From NCBI GenBank assembly GCA_018608405.1, contig JABAZP010000023.1:1-64000 (forward strand): a DNA stretch of 64,000 nucleotides. Direction: 5' to 3'. The notes below the pieces were generated by a model that ran no database searches, had not been told where the DNA came from, and saw only the letters and a list, made by a program, of their open reading frames with translations. Position 1 is the first letter of the stretch. Each line of letters starts with the position of its first letter. Below are positions 8,468-17,752 of the stretch, piece after piece. Both the position numbers and the translations under genes were made by a program. The stretch is from Flavobacteriales bacterium. Its GTDB lineage: Bacteria; Bacteroidota; Bacteroidia; Flavobacteriales_E; Vicingaceae.

Positions 8468-10188
8468 TGGGAAAAAATGCTCTAATTGAAATTAAAGATC
8501 TCTGCATAAGTTTTGGCGAGCAGAAAACAATTAAACACCTATCCTATATAGTAAAAGAAGGCGAAGTGCTTGGAGTGGTAGGTGAATCAGGCTCTGGAAA
8601 ATCACTTACTTCTTTAGCCGTAATGGGTCTCCTGCATCCTTCAGCAAATGTTGATTCTGGTGAGATTATATTTCATCATAACGGGAAATCTGTTGATTTA
8701 CTAAAGCTAAACGAAGATAAAACACGAAAATTTCGAGGCAATGATATTGCCATGATCTTTCAAGAACCAATGACTTCATTAAACCCAGTAATAAAATGCG
8801 GCGAACAAGTGGCTGAGGCGCTTCGACTGCATAAAAAACTTTCTAATAAAGAAGCTAAAGAGCGCACAATTGACTTATTTAAAGAAGTTCAACTACCTCG
8901 ACCAGAATCAATTTACGATTCTTATCCACATCAGATTTCAGGAGGCCAAAAGCAACGCGTGATGATTGCAATGGCAATTAGTTGTGAACCTAAACTATTG
9001 ATTGCGGATGAGCCTACAACTGCTCTAGACGTTACGGTGCAAAAAACCATTCTAGACCTTATAAAGTCCTTGCAAGTCAAACGTAACATGAGTGTCATAT
9101 TCATTACACATGATTTGGGAGTGGTTGCAGAAATTGCAAATCATGTTGTTGTTATGAAAGGTGGTGAAAAAGTTGAAAGTGGCACTACTCAACAACTATT
9201 TGAAAACCCAAAACACCCGTATACCAAAGGCTTATTAGCTTGCAGACCTCCCATTGACTTTCGGCTAAAAAAACTACCCATTGTTGAGGATTTTTTAGCA
9301 CTCGACCAACCTGTTAATGACTTTATCAATCAATTAAAAATAACACCACAGGAACAGCTCACTGAACTTGAAAAAGTTTTAAAACAAGACCATATCATAG
9401 AAGTTTCCAACTTAAATACACACTTTCCTATTCAACAAGGAGTTTTTAGAAAAACGGTTGGCTATGTAAAAGCAGTGAATGATGTATCCTTTCACGTTCA
9501 CAGAGGGGAAACACTCGGATTGGTTGGAGAGTCCGGTTGTGGAAAAACTACTCTAGGTCGCAGTATTTTGAGGTTAATTGAGCCTACTTCCGGAAGTGTT
9601 AAATATAACGGCGAAGAATTAATTACTCTTAATGCAGAAGCAATGAGAGTCAAACGAAAAGATTTGCAAATCATCTTTCAAGACCCATACTCATCTCTTA
9701 ATCCTAGAATGAAAGTAGGTCAGGCAATTTTAGAACCAATGCAGGTTCACAAAATTGAGGATAACAATAAGGTTAGAAAGGAAAAAGTAATTGATTTAAT
9801 GGAAACTGTTGGACTTCGGGCAGAACAGTTTGACCGCTACCCTCATGAGTTTTCTGGTGGTCAACGCCAACGGGTTTGTATTGCCAGAGCCTTAGCTATG
9901 AACCCAAAGTTTATTATTTGCGATGAGTCTGTTTCTGCACTAGACGTTTCTGTTCAGGCTCAAGTATTAAATTTATTAAACGAACTAAAGTCGAAATTCT
10001 CATTCTCTTATGTATTTATTTCTCACGATTTGTCCGTTGTAAAGTACATGAGCGACAGAATGATTGTAATGAAAGAGGGGCAAATTGAAGAAATGGGGAT
10101 TGCTGAAGATATTTACAGAAACCCACAGTCTATCTATACTCAAAAGTTGATTGAAGCTATTCCTAAGGTTGACTTTAGTTTGGTTTAA
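8467..10188 (+). CDS. Fused two-domain ABC ATPase of the oligopeptide/dipeptide type
   Basis: Two complete ABC cassettes lie in one chain of 573 aa, equivalent to a DppD-DppF or GsiA-like fusion. Cassette 1: Walker A GESGSGKS (about 37), signature SGGQKQR, Walker B LLIADEPT. Cassette 2: GESGCGKTT (about 356), [19 protein letters not shown]. Each is followed by the oligopeptide C-terminal extension (for example [11 protein letters not shown]). It would energise uptake of peptides or similar small molecules through permeases that are not encoded in this window. The 3' end overlaps the convergent SDR gene by 14 bases. Confidence 0.92.
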   Translation: MGKNALIEIKDLCISFGEQKTIKHLSYIVKEGEVLGVVGESGSGKSLTSLAVMGLLHPSANVDSGEIIFHHNGKSVDLLKLNEDKTRKFRGNDIAMIFQEPMTSLNPVIKCGEQVAEALRLHKKLSNKEAKERTIDLFKEVQLPRPESIYDSYPHQISGGQKQRVMIAMAISCEPKLLIADEPTTALDVTVQKTILDLIKSLQVKRNMSVIFITHDLGVVAEIANHVVVMKGGEKVESGTTQQLFENPKHPYTKGLLACRPPIDFRLKKLPIVEDFLALDQPVNDFINQLKITPQEQLTELEKVLKQDHIIEVSNLNTHFPIQQGVFRKTVGYVKAVNDVSFHVHRGETLGLVGESGCGKTTLGRSILRLIEPTSGSVKYNGEELITLNAEAMRVKRKDLQIIFQDPYSSLNPRMKVGQAILEPMQVHKIEDNNKVRKEKVIDLMETVGLRAEQFDRYPHEFSGGQRQRVCIARALAMNPKFIICDESVSALDVSVQAQVLNLLNELKSKFSFSYVFISHDLSVVKYMSDRMIVMKEGQIEEMGIAEDIYRNPQSIYTQKLIEAIPKVDFSLV

Positions 10189-11623
10189 ACTTCACTAAAT
10201 TATTTGCCATATTCCAGAAAATAAAGTGATGGAATGGCACCATAGAATACCAATAAATTCTTCCAAATAACCCTTTTGGTCTGAAAGTAGCGGTTTGCGT
10301 TAGTCTAGCTTCACTGTCGTTATTAGACTCAACCTTGAACTCCAACCAAGCTTCTCCCGGAAGCCTCATTTCAGCAAACAGCAACAGTCTTCCTTCTTCT
10401 TTATCAGCTAACAGCACCCTCCAAAAATCCAAAGAATCTCCTGTATAAATATCGGTTGGGCTTCTTCTTCCTCTTCTTAACCCAACGCCTCCAAAAAATT
10501 TGTCTAAATACCCTCGTATTTCCCACATCCAGTTACCATAGTACCAACCTCTTTGCCCGCCAATTGCCCAAATGTTAGATAAAACAGAGGTTGATCTATC
10601 TTTAGGAAATACCACTTTTTTCTGATCAGTGAATGTTCCATTTTCAGGAACTTTTATATAGTAATTTAAGCCATACCCCTTTCTCAATTGCTCTGCATCT
10701 GTCCAGCTACTTACTACTGTGTTTTGCTCTATGCGTTTAAAGGCTAGCGATACGTTTTCCGTGTATGTCAACAAATCAATAGGAATAACCTCTTTAATGT
10801 CCCCAATTTTCACCACAACCTCATTCTTCATGCTGTCTACTAGGTTTACCGCTAAATGGTAAGAGGTAGATGTAACAAAATAAAGCCAGTATGAAGAAAG
10901 CTTAGGAGTCATGATTGGCACCGTTCCAATCCACCTCTTCATTTTTCTGACCTTTGCGAACTGCAAAAGCATTTCTTTGTAGGCCAATATTTCAGGTCCA
11001 CCAATATCAAATGTTTTAGCAAATACTTTCGGATTATTACAACATTCAATTAGGTACTCAATTACATTCCGAATACCGATAGGTTGGCATTTAGTTGTTA
11101 ACCACTTAGGAGCTATCATGACCGGTAATTTTTCTACTAAATCGCGAATGATTTCAAAAGAAGCGCTTCCCGATCCAATAATGATGGCAGCACGTAAGGT
11201 TGTTACAGGAACACTTGCTTCAGAAAGTAGGTCGCCAGTTTTTTGACGAGACTTAAGGTGGTCCGAAAGGGCATCATCGTTACTAATTCCGCTTAGGTAA
11301 ATGGTTTGCTTGGCAGATGTTTGGTTGATGTAACTGTTATAATTTTTAGCTACTTGTTCTTCTTTTTCTGAAAACCCTTGGCTACCAGAGGATAATGAAT
11401 GCATCAAAAAATAAGCAACGTCTATTTCCTTCGGAAGCTTTTCAACACTTAGGTAGTTTAAAAAGTCGACCTCCACTACTTCTACCTGCTGCTCTTCTGA
11501 CTTAGATAATCGAAGGGCATTTTTGTCGCGAACGCACGCAATAACTTCATGACCTTGCTGTAACAGCACCGGTAAGAGCCTTCTTCCTATATACCCATTT
11601 GCTCCAGTCAGTAATATTTTCAT
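10175..11623 (-). CDS. SDR-family NAD(P)-binding protein with C-terminal DUF2867
   Basis: A Rossmann domain (residues about 1-290) with GANGYIGRRLLP at the N-terminus resembles atypical short-chain dehydrogenases of the NmrA/complex I 39-kDa type. The C-terminal half (about 300-482) matches DUF2867, with the segment GDSLDFWRVL and many Trp residues. This two-domain architecture is often encoded beside photolyases in Bacteroidota, as here, where the CPD photolyase gene lies 101 bp upstream on the same strand. The substrate is not known. Confidence 0.82.
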   Translation of the reverse strand: MKILLTGANGYIGRRLLPVLLQQGHEVIACVRDKNALRLSKSEEQQVEVVEVDFLNYLSVEKLPKEIDVAYFLMHSLSSGSQGFSEKEEQVAKNYNSYINQTSAKQTIYLSGISNDDALSDHLKSRQKTGDLLSEASVPVTTLRAAIIIGSGSASFEIIRDLVEKLPVMIAPKWLTTKCQPIGIRNVIEYLIECCNNPKVFAKTFDIGGPEILAYKEMLLQFAKVRKMKRWIGTVPIMTPKLSSYWLYFVTSTSYHLAVNLVDSMKNEVVVKIGDIKEVIPIDLLTYTENVSLAFKRIEQNTVVSSWTDAEQLRKGYGLNYYIKVPENGTFTDQKKVVFPKDRSTSVLSNIWAIGGQRGWYYGNWMWEIRGYLDKFFGGVGLRRGRRSPTDIYTGDSLDFWRVLLADKEEGRLLLFAEMRLPGEAWLEFKVESNNDSEARLTQTATFRPKGLFGRIYWYSMVPFHHFIFWNMANNLVKFKPN

Positions 11624-11724
11624 AATAAGTTAACTAAGGTACTGTCTAAATGTTTATGCCCCTGCAAGATACTTTTTCATTGAGAATAAACTTAAGAAGT
11701 TATTTTATATCCCTAAAAGAATCC

Positions 11725-13032
11725 CTAAGAATTCACCCCTTCCTTAAAAGCAGCAATTGCTCTTTCTCTGGCCATTTTATGTTCTACCATTTCCTTAGGG
11801 TATCGATCTGTTCCAAACTCAGGAACCCACTTTTTAATGTAAATACGGTCTTTATCGAACTTGTCAATTTGTGTAGTCGGATTGAACACCCTGAAGTAAG
11901 GTTGGGCATCTACTCCAGTTCCCGCCGACCATTGCCAATTTCCGTTATTCGATGACAATTCATAATCCAACAACTTTTCTGCGAAATAAGCTTCACCCCA
12001 TTTCCAATCAATCAAAAGGTGCTTGGTTAAAAAACTAGCAACTAACATTCTCACTCTATTGTGCATAAAGCCAGTCTGATTTAGTTCTCGCATTCCTGCA
12101 TCCACTAATGGGTAACCAGTTTGACCGGTTTTCCATTTTTCAAACTCTTTTTCATCGTTTCTCCATTGCACCCCATCGTATTTCTGGCTGTAGTTGTTCT
12201 CAACAACTCTCGGAAAATGATATAGAATACACATGAAAAACTCTCGCCAAATCAACTCTTTTAAGTAAGTATTTTCTTCACTTTTAGCTGCTTTAGCTGC
12301 CATTTTTCGTATGCTCACTGTTCCAAATCGGTAATGGATTCCCAAACGAGAGGTACTGTCTTTTGCAGGAAAATTTCTTTCATCGGCATAATGCTCTACA
12401 GTTGCAGCTTTCAATTCTTTACCAGGAAGTTCAATGTCTGTTTGCTGAAAACCCATTTCCTTCAATGGAATTATTTCTTTAAACCCGATGGACACCCAGT
12501 TTTCAAATTGTAATCCGGATGTATAGGGTTCATAGTCCTTTTCAGTTACTTCAGAAAGCCACTTCTTGCTGTAAGGAGTGTAAACCAAGTATGGAGTACC
12601 GTCATCTTTTAAAACCTCATCTGGTTCAAAAATTACTTGATCCTTATGGGTAAAAAATTTGGCTCTATCCTTTAGCAGCTCTTCAATTTGTGCATCTCGT
12701 TCAGTTGCGTAGGGTTCATAGTCCCTATTTGTATGTACTTCTCGAATATCGTATTCTTCTAATAGCTTCTTAAAAGTATTTAAAGGAGTGGAATAAAAAG
12801 TATGTAACTGTGTTCCTTTCGATTTTAATTCATTGTTTATTTCACTCAACTCTTGATGAATAAAGGAAACTCTAGCATCCTTTTTATCTGATAAATCTTT
12901 GAGTATGTTTTGATCAAAAATAAAAACTGGTAACACGGGGAAGTCACTTTTTAAGGCGTGATAAAGCCCTCGATTATCATCTAACCGTAAATCTCTTCTA
13001 AACCAAAAAATAGAAACTTTTTGTTTGCCCAT
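11725..13032 (-). CDS. phrB: Class I CPD deoxyribodipyrimidine photolyase
   Basis: Uses near-UV/blue light and FAD to split cyclobutane pyrimidine dimers. N-terminal alpha/beta antenna domain begins FWFRRDLRLDDN; the FAD domain carries GQTGYPLVDAGMREL, HNRVRMLVASFLTK and the NNGNWQWSAGTG segment, all hallmarks of class I CPD photolyases. At 435 aa it is slightly shorter than the usual 450-480. Start ATG overlaps the stop of the SDR gene upstream (TAATG), so it belongs to the crt/photolyase transcript and is likely controlled by the same light-responsive promoter. Confidence 0.93.
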   Translation of the reverse strand: MGKQKVSIFWFRRDLRLDDNRGLYHALKSDFPVLPVFIFDQNILKDLSDKKDARVSFIHQELSEINNELKSKGTQLHTFYSTPLNTFKKLLEEYDIREVHTNRDYEPYATERDAQIEELLKDRAKFFTHKDQVIFEPDEVLKDDGTPYLVYTPYSKKWLSEVTEKDYEPYTSGLQFENWVSIGFKEIIPLKEMGFQQTDIELPGKELKAATVEHYADERNFPAKDSTSRLGIHYRFGTVSIRKMAAKAAKSEENTYLKELIWREFFMCILYHFPRVVENNYSQKYDGVQWRNDEKEFEKWKTGQTGYPLVDAGMRELNQTGFMHNRVRMLVASFLTKHLLIDWKWGEAYFAEKLLDYELSSNNGNWQWSAGTGVDAQPYFRVFNPTTQIDKFDKDRIYIKKWVPEFGTDRYPKEMVEHKMARERAIAAFKEGVNS

Positions 13033-13721
13033 TATCTTAAACTACCCATTCCCCCATCAACAGAAATTACCTGTCCAGTCATCCATCGAGAGTCATCTCC
13101 AAGTAAAAATCGCGCTGTATTTGCCATATCTTCAGCCGTTCCAATTGACTTCAATGGATGACGATCAGCATTAGCCTTCTTTTTATCTTCGCTAGAAAGC
13201 AATCTTTCTGCTAAAGGAGTATCAGTTAAGGAAGGGGCAATTACGTTAACTCGAATACTAGGAGCCAGTTCGGCTGCCAAGGCTTTTCCTAATCCTTCTA
13301 TCGCTCCTTTTGCCGAAGCTACACTAGAGTGAAATGTTAATCCTGTTTGAACTGCTACCGTACTAAATAAGACAATCGATGCATTTTCAGACTTTTTTAA
13401 TGCCTTTAATGCTTGCTGAATAACTTTAACAGCTCCAAGATGATTTACTTTAAAATCGGTTAGGAAATCTTCTTCATTCAACCTATGAAATGGTTTTAAA
13501 TTGATAGACCCTGGACAATACACAACTGCATCTAATTGTTCTGGTAACTCTAATTGAAAGTCCTCTAAGACGTCAATCTTTTGGTATTTAATGTTTGGTC
13601 CAGTTACGTCACTTTCAGTTCTGGAAGCCAGATATAAGTGATTTGTTCCGTCATTTAATTGTGAAGCCAAGGCTGCTCCTATGCCGGAACTAGCTCCTAC
13701 GATTAAGATATTTTTTCCCAT
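13032..13721 (-). CDS. Short-chain dehydrogenase/reductase
   Basis: A classical SDR of 229 aa: cofactor motif GASSGIGAALA at the N-terminus, the NAG-like motif replaced by YCPGSIN, and a C-terminal DGGMGS tail. The expected catalytic YxxxK appears altered: the segment is HSSVASAKGAI, so Tyr is replaced by Ser or Val while Lys is kept. That would make it an atypical or weak oxidoreductase. An in-frame ATG at 13745 exists, but ATG 13721 gives the normal SDR N-terminus. It is translationally coupled to the photolyase gene, in the carotenoid/photolyase operon. Confidence 0.85.
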   Translation of the reverse strand: MGKNILIVGASSGIGAALASQLNDGTNHLYLASRTESDVTGPNIKYQKIDVLEDFQLELPEQLDAVVYCPGSINLKPFHRLNEEDFLTDFKVNHLGAVKVIQQALKALKKSENASIVLFSTVAVQTGLTFHSSVASAKGAIEGLGKALAAELAPSIRVNVIAPSLTDTPLAERLLSSEDKKKANADRHPLKSIGTAEDMANTARFLLGDDSRWMTGQVISVDGGMGSLR

Positions 13722-13785
13722 TATTCTATTTTTTGAATGAAACAAGGTGTTTCATATAATGTTTGAGCAAAGAATCGAAAGTGAA

Positions 13786-14622
13786 TTAAAGCATCCCCAA
13801 CTTATGCTTCAAAAAGCATTGTACTAAAATCGCATACTTCTTCCCATCAGTTATTCTGATACGTTCGTTTCGAATACGGTCTGCTTTGATGCCCTTTATT
13901 TTATCGAACAAGGCTAAATAATAACAATAGGCAGTATAAACCCCAAACTTTGAATTTTTAGGTAAATCCTTGATTCCTTTAAATCCATCTTGAAAATCCT
14001 TTAAAATATCGGCTTCTATTCCCCGTTTTTGCTCATCGTTGAAACTTTCTATAGTAACATTTGGAAAGTACGTTCTGCCTTTGTCGTCAAAGTCATCTTT
14101 CAAATCACGCAAAAAATTAATTTTCTGAAACGCTGCTCCTAAACGTTTTGCAGGGAATTTCAACTTTTGATATTCGCTCTCATCTCCTTGGCAAAACACT
14201 CTTAAACACATTAGCCCCACTACTTCGGCAGAACCATAAATGTATTCCTCATATTCTGCTCGAGTGTATTCTGTCTTCGATAAGTCCCATTCCATGCTTT
14301 TTATAAAAGCATCAATTAATTCTTGCTCAATACTGTACTTGTTTACAGCCCACTGAAAAGAATGCAAAACGGGATTTAAACTCAGTTTGCGTTTTATTGC
14401 AAGGTTGGTTTCATTAACGAACTCGTCCAACAAGGTTTTTTTATCTTGTTGGTGAAAGGTATCTACTATCTCGTCCGCCAAGCGAACAAAACCATAGATA
14501 GCATAAATTGGGTCATGAATTTCATTCCCCAACGCTTTAATACCCAATGAAAAAGAAGTGCTATAACAATTTGTTACCACCTTGCTAGATAGCAAAGATG
14601 CTTCTTGATACAAAGCTTCCAT
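13786..14622 (-). CDS. crtB: Phytoene synthase
   Basis: Condenses two geranylgeranyl diphosphates to phytoene, the first committed step of carotenoid synthesis. The two Asp-rich metal motifs are present: DEIVD (about residues 50-54, after GFVRLA) and DLKDDFDDKGR (about 170-180, after NFLR). Length 278 aa is normal for a bacterial CrtB. The gene starts four bases after the crtI stop, a tight crtI-crtB pair as commonly seen in Bacteroidota. Confidence 0.95.
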   Translation of the reverse strand: MEALYQEASLLSSKVVTNCYSTSFSLGIKALGNEIHDPIYAIYGFVRLADEIVDTFHQQDKKTLLDEFVNETNLAIKRKLSLNPVLHSFQWAVNKYSIEQELIDAFIKSMEWDLSKTEYTRAEYEEYIYGSAEVVGLMCLRVFCQGDESEYQKLKFPAKRLGAAFQKINFLRDLKDDFDDKGRTYFPNVTIESFNDEQKRGIEADILKDFQDGFKGIKDLPKNSKFGVYTAYCYYLALFDKIKGIKADRIRNERIRITDGKKYAILVQCFLKHKLGML

Positions 14623-14626
14623 ACTA

Positions 14627-16099
14627 CTAAGCTAAGGTTTTTAAAACTTCTTTTGCAACAACTTGCCCAGAAATTAAGCTTGGTGGGACACCTGGACCGG
14701 GCGTTGTTAGTTGACCCGTGTAAAAGAGGTTTTTTAACTTTTTATTTCTCAAGTTCGGCTTTAAAATAGCTGTTTGCTTCAACGTATTCGCCAAACCATA
14801 TGCATTTCCTTTAAACGCATGGTAATCCGCCTTAAAGTCTGAGTGGGCGTATGATTTTTTGTAAATCACGTGTTCTCTAATGTTTTGATTTGTCAAGGAC
14901 TCAAGTCGATCCATTACCATGTGATAATACTTTTCTCTTGTCGCCTCATCATCTTTTAAATCTGGTGCAACCGGGATTAATATAAATACATTTTCTTTTC
15001 CATCAGGTGCCACAGTGCCGTCCGTAATTGAAGGTACACAAACATAAAACAGGGGGTTGCTGGGCCATTTGGGGTCGTCATAAATTTCTATTGCATGCTG
15101 ATTAAATGATTCATCGAAGAAAAGGTTGTGATGTCTCAGTTTTTCAACTTTTTTATCTAGGCCTAGATAAAATAACAAACTAGAAGGAGCCATTTTCCTT
15201 TTATCCCAATATTCAGCGGAATAGTTGTGAAACTCTGCGTCTAATAGATGCTTGTCTGTATGATGATAATCTGCTCCAGAAATAAAGTGAGTTCCTTTAA
15301 AATCACCTTTTGTAGTGATAGCTTTTGAAACCTTACCATTCTTTACTTCTAGTTTTTTTACTTCACAGTCTAACACAAACTCGACTCCTTTTTCTTTCGC
15401 CAATGCAGTCATCCCTTCTACTATTTTATGCATTCCGCCCAAGGGATACCATGTACCCAATTTAATGTCAGCAAAATTCATAAGACTGTATAATGCCGGT
15501 GTTTCCTGTGGTTTTGCTCCTAAAAACAACACCGGAAACTCCAGCAGTTCAATTAATTTAGGGTTAGTAAAGTGTTTTCGGATATGCTTGCTGATAGAAC
15601 TAAACAATTGCAATTTAAACACCCCAGCAATGACTTTCCATTGTGCAAATTCCAATATTGATTGACTTGGCTTGTGCACCAAATCATCCATTCCTACTCG
15701 GTATTTGTATTCCCCTTCTGAAAGAAATTTGTCTAATTCAGCGCCACTCCCTTTTTCATATTTTTCGAAAAGCGCTTTTAGCTCAGTATAGGCCGCAGGA
15801 ATGTCAACAAACTCTTTATCTTGGAATATAACTTGGTAACTTGGGTCTAATCGGACTAACTCGTAATAATCTGAAACTTTTTTACCAAAGCGTTCAAAGT
15901 AGGCATCAAAAACATCAGGCATCCAGTACCAACTTGGGCCCATATCAAAAGTAAAACCGGAGGCAGAGAACTGTCTAGCTCTACCTCCGGTTTGAGAATT
16001 TTTTTCTAAAATCGTGACTTTTTTACCTTCTGCCGCTAAGCTGGTTGCTGATGCAAGAGACGAAAAGCCCGAACCTATTACAATAATATTTTCTGTCAA
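14627..16099 (-). CDS. crtI: Phytoene desaturase (lycopene-forming type)
   Basis: An FAD-dependent desaturase of 490 aa: dinucleotide-binding motif VIGSGFSSLASA at residues about 6-17, then EKNSQTGGRARQF, and the C-terminal CrtI signature FYTGQLTTPGPGVPPSLISGQ. It should introduce the double bonds that convert phytoene to lycopene. No lycopene cyclase (crtY) is in the operon; a crtZ hydroxylase is encoded at about 52 kb. The gene follows the ECF sigma gene by 21 bases. Confidence 0.95.
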   Translation of the reverse strand: MTENIIVIGSGFSSLASATSLAAEGKKVTILEKNSQTGGRARQFSASGFTFDMGPSWYWMPDVFDAYFERFGKKVSDYYELVRLDPSYQVIFQDKEFVDIPAAYTELKALFEKYEKGSGAELDKFLSEGEYKYRVGMDDLVHKPSQSILEFAQWKVIAGVFKLQLFSSISKHIRKHFTNPKLIELLEFPVLFLGAKPQETPALYSLMNFADIKLGTWYPLGGMHKIVEGMTALAKEKGVEFVLDCEVKKLEVKNGKVSKAITTKGDFKGTHFISGADYHHTDKHLLDAEFHNYSAEYWDKRKMAPSSLLFYLGLDKKVEKLRHHNLFFDESFNQHAIEIYDDPKWPSNPLFYVCVPSITDGTVAPDGKENVFILIPVAPDLKDDEATREKYYHMVMDRLESLTNQNIREHVIYKKSYAHSDFKADYHAFKGNAYGLANTLKQTAILKPNLRNKKLKNLFYTGQLTTPGPGVPPSLISGQVVAKEVLKTLA

Positions 16100-16120
16100 G
16101 AGAGTTAAATTAATACTACG

Positions 16121-16624
16121 TTATGCAAAATCCTTTAATGCATCCGTTAGTTTTTTTCGAGCAAGAAAAATACGGCTTTTTACTGTTCCAATAGGCATGT
16201 TCAACTCGTCAGCGATTTCCTTATACTTATACCCATCAAAATGCATTTGAAATGGAATTTTACATTCATCATTTAATGACTCTACTGTTTTCAAAATATC
16301 CTTATGATTATATTCTGAATCTGGAGTTACAGGAGAGACCTTTTTTGTTGAGTTTACAAAGTAGTCGTCATCTGTATTATCCATTATTGTTCTTTTACGA
16401 ACATTTCTTCGATAATTATTGATGAAAGTGTTTTTCATAATTGTGTATAACCACGCTTTCAAATTAGTTGCTTCTTGAAACTTATCCTTATACTTAAGAG
16501 CCTTGAGAAAGGTTTCTTGCAATAAGTCTTCCGCATCTTCATTATCGGATGTTAATTTTAACGCAAAATATTTTAATGGATTCTGAAAGGAAATTAATTG
16601 CTGATTGAATTCTATTGCTGTCAT
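16121..16624 (-). CDS. ECF RNA polymerase sigma factor heading the crt operon
   Basis: A 167-aa sigma-70 family protein with region 2 (NEDAEDLLQETFLKALKYKDKF, about 27-48) and region 4 (about 110-160, MPIGTVKSRIFLARKKL as the recognition helix). No anti-sigma gene lies beside it. Its gene sits between a CarH/LitR-like regulator and crtI, so it probably amplifies a light response by driving crt, photolyase or distant genes. Its own promoter (16666-16696) overlaps an inverted repeat. Related arrangements are known for light-induced carotenogenesis in other bacteria; the link here is inferred. Confidence 0.9.
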   Translation of the reverse strand: MTAIEFNQQLISFQNPLKYFALKLTSDNEDAEDLLQETFLKALKYKDKFQEATNLKAWLYTIMKNTFINNYRRNVRKRTIMDNTDDDYFVNSTKKVSPVTPDSEYNHKDILKTVESLNDECKIPFQMHFDGYKYKEIADELNMPIGTVKSRIFLARKKLTDALKDFA

Positions 16625-16636
16625 AACTTTATATAT

Positions 16637-16669
16637 TTTGAATCGTTTGTTTAATTATTTCGATTCAAA
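16637..16669. promoter_or_regulatory. Inverted repeat, candidate operator of the crt/photolyase operon
   Basis: Perfect 9-bp arms TTTGAATCG (16637-16645) and CGATTCAAA (16661-16669), separated by 15 bp. The right arm overlaps the -7 element of the minus-strand promoter and the repeat covers the expected transcription start. A repressor bound here would block the promoter. The adjacent B12-binding MerR protein is the obvious candidate. Confidence 0.6.
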
Positions 16670-16696
16670 GATAAACAATATGTTACTACATGCAAA
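16666..16696 (-). promoter_or_regulatory. Promoter of the sigma-crtI-crtB-SDR-photolyase operon
   Basis: Read on the minus strand, TTTG (16696-16693), a 19-bp spacer, and TATCTTTG (16673-16666) match the Bacteroidota sigma-A consensus TTTG-N19-TAnnTTTG exactly. Transcription would begin around 16660, giving a leader of about 35 nt before the sigma gene. Confidence 0.7.
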
Positions 16697-16707
16697 TATT
16701 TTGTTCG

Positions 16708-16737
16708 GTTTTTTGTTAAAAATGTTAAACAAAAAAC
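16708..16737 (-). terminator. AT-rich hairpin after the MerR gene
   Basis: GTTTTTTGTT (16708-16717) pairs perfectly with AACAAAAAAC (16728-16737), loop 10. It lies 10 bases after the MerR stop codon and before the crt-operon promoter. It has no GC-rich stem, so termination is likely weak; it may separate the two transcripts. Confidence 0.35.
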
Positions 16738-16747
16738 TAATTTGATT

Positions 16748-17608
16748 TTAAATTACCTCAGAATGCGAGGTAATCTCTTTTACATTAGGCGGATACAAAA
16801 TAGACGCGTCTTTCTGAAAACTGTTTACTAATAAATAGTTTTCATCAGATTCACACTCACCAAGTTCTTCAACAAGACTCTGTAAACCCCCTTTTGGGCT
16901 AATTACAGAGTAGGTTAACACCCAATTCGGCTTGATAACCTTAGCCGCTTTTTTAATTTGCTTTATAGGCGCGGATTGACCAAAATAATAAACTCTTACC
17001 CCTCTCTTTTTGTACAAATAGGCAAAAAACAAAAGCCCCAATTCATGGTATTCTCCTTCTGGGAGAAAAAGTATCACCTTTTTAGACTTCTCCGAGTTTT
17101 TGGGTAGTGACTCAATAGCAACAGATATTTTTTGACGAATAATATGAGTCATAAAGTGCTCTTGAGCAGGATCTACTCCATCGGTTAACCACAATATTCC
17201 AACTTTTTCCAAAAAAGGATACAATACATCTGTAAATGTATTCTCCACACCTATCTCTTTGTAATATGATTCTAATAGATTATTGATTTTGTCCTCATCA
17301 AATGAAAGCATCGGAAAAATGAGGTCATCGATCCGTTTTTGATTGATTAATTCTGTATTCGTGACTTGCGACACGGCATCTTTTAACTGCTCTTCATCTA
17401 ATTCAACTATTTTAGATATTTTCTTCCCGTCGTTTGATAAAATGGCAACATTTAGAAGCTTTTTCAGATCTGAATCTGAATAGTACCGGATATTCGTATC
17501 TGTTCTATGCGGTTCAAAAAGATTGTATCGTTTCTCCCAAATTCTTAAAGTGTGCGCTTTGATCCCTGATAAACGTTCTAATTCTTTTATGGAGTAGTTT
17601 CCCATCAT
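16748..17608 (-). CDS. MerR-family regulator with cobalamin-binding domain (CarH/LitR-like)
   Basis: A protein of 286 aa. The N-terminal winged MerR helix-turn-helix (about 4-70) shows YSIKELERLSGIKAHTLRIWEKRY. The middle four-helix region (about 75-180) contains W-x9-EH (Trp in ILWLTDG, then EH in QEHFMTH), the CarH motif that covers the upper axial face of adenosylcobalamin. The C-terminal Rossmann-like domain has EYHELG, an E-x-H-x-x-G form of the DxHxxG motif that supplies the lower His ligand. CarH/LitR proteins repress carotenoid genes in the dark and let go when light breaks the B12 Co-C bond. Position directly upstream of the sigma/crt operon supports that role. Confidence 0.9.
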   Translation of the reverse strand: MMGNYSIKELERLSGIKAHTLRIWEKRYNLFEPHRTDTNIRYYSDSDLKKLLNVAILSNDGKKISKIVELDEEQLKDAVSQVTNTELINQKRIDDLIFPMLSFDEDKINNLLESYYKEIGVENTFTDVLYPFLEKVGILWLTDGVDPAQEHFMTHIIRQKISVAIESLPKNSEKSKKVILFLPEGEYHELGLLFFAYLYKKRGVRVYYFGQSAPIKQIKKAAKVIKPNWVLTYSVISPKGGLQSLVEELGECESDENYLLVNSFQKDASILYPPNVKEITSHSEVI

Positions 17609-17718
17609 TCGGTATAATTTTAAAGACTTAGTTGGTAAGGTTTGCTAAGCGAAGTCCATTACGTAGTCTAAACACAACAGTTGTAAAATGGTTCGGCCGG
17701 CAAAAATTATACTTTTAA

Positions 17719-17748
17719 TTGAATTAAACCGCTATAACTTTAACTTTG
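17719..17748 (+). promoter_or_regulatory. Candidate promoter of uvrC
   Basis: TTG at 17719-17721, a 19-bp spacer and TAACTTTG at 17741-17748 fit the Bacteroidota consensus. The start of transcription would fall almost on the GTG start at 17753, so the message may be leaderless. Confidence 0.4.
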
Positions 17749-17752
17749 CGTT

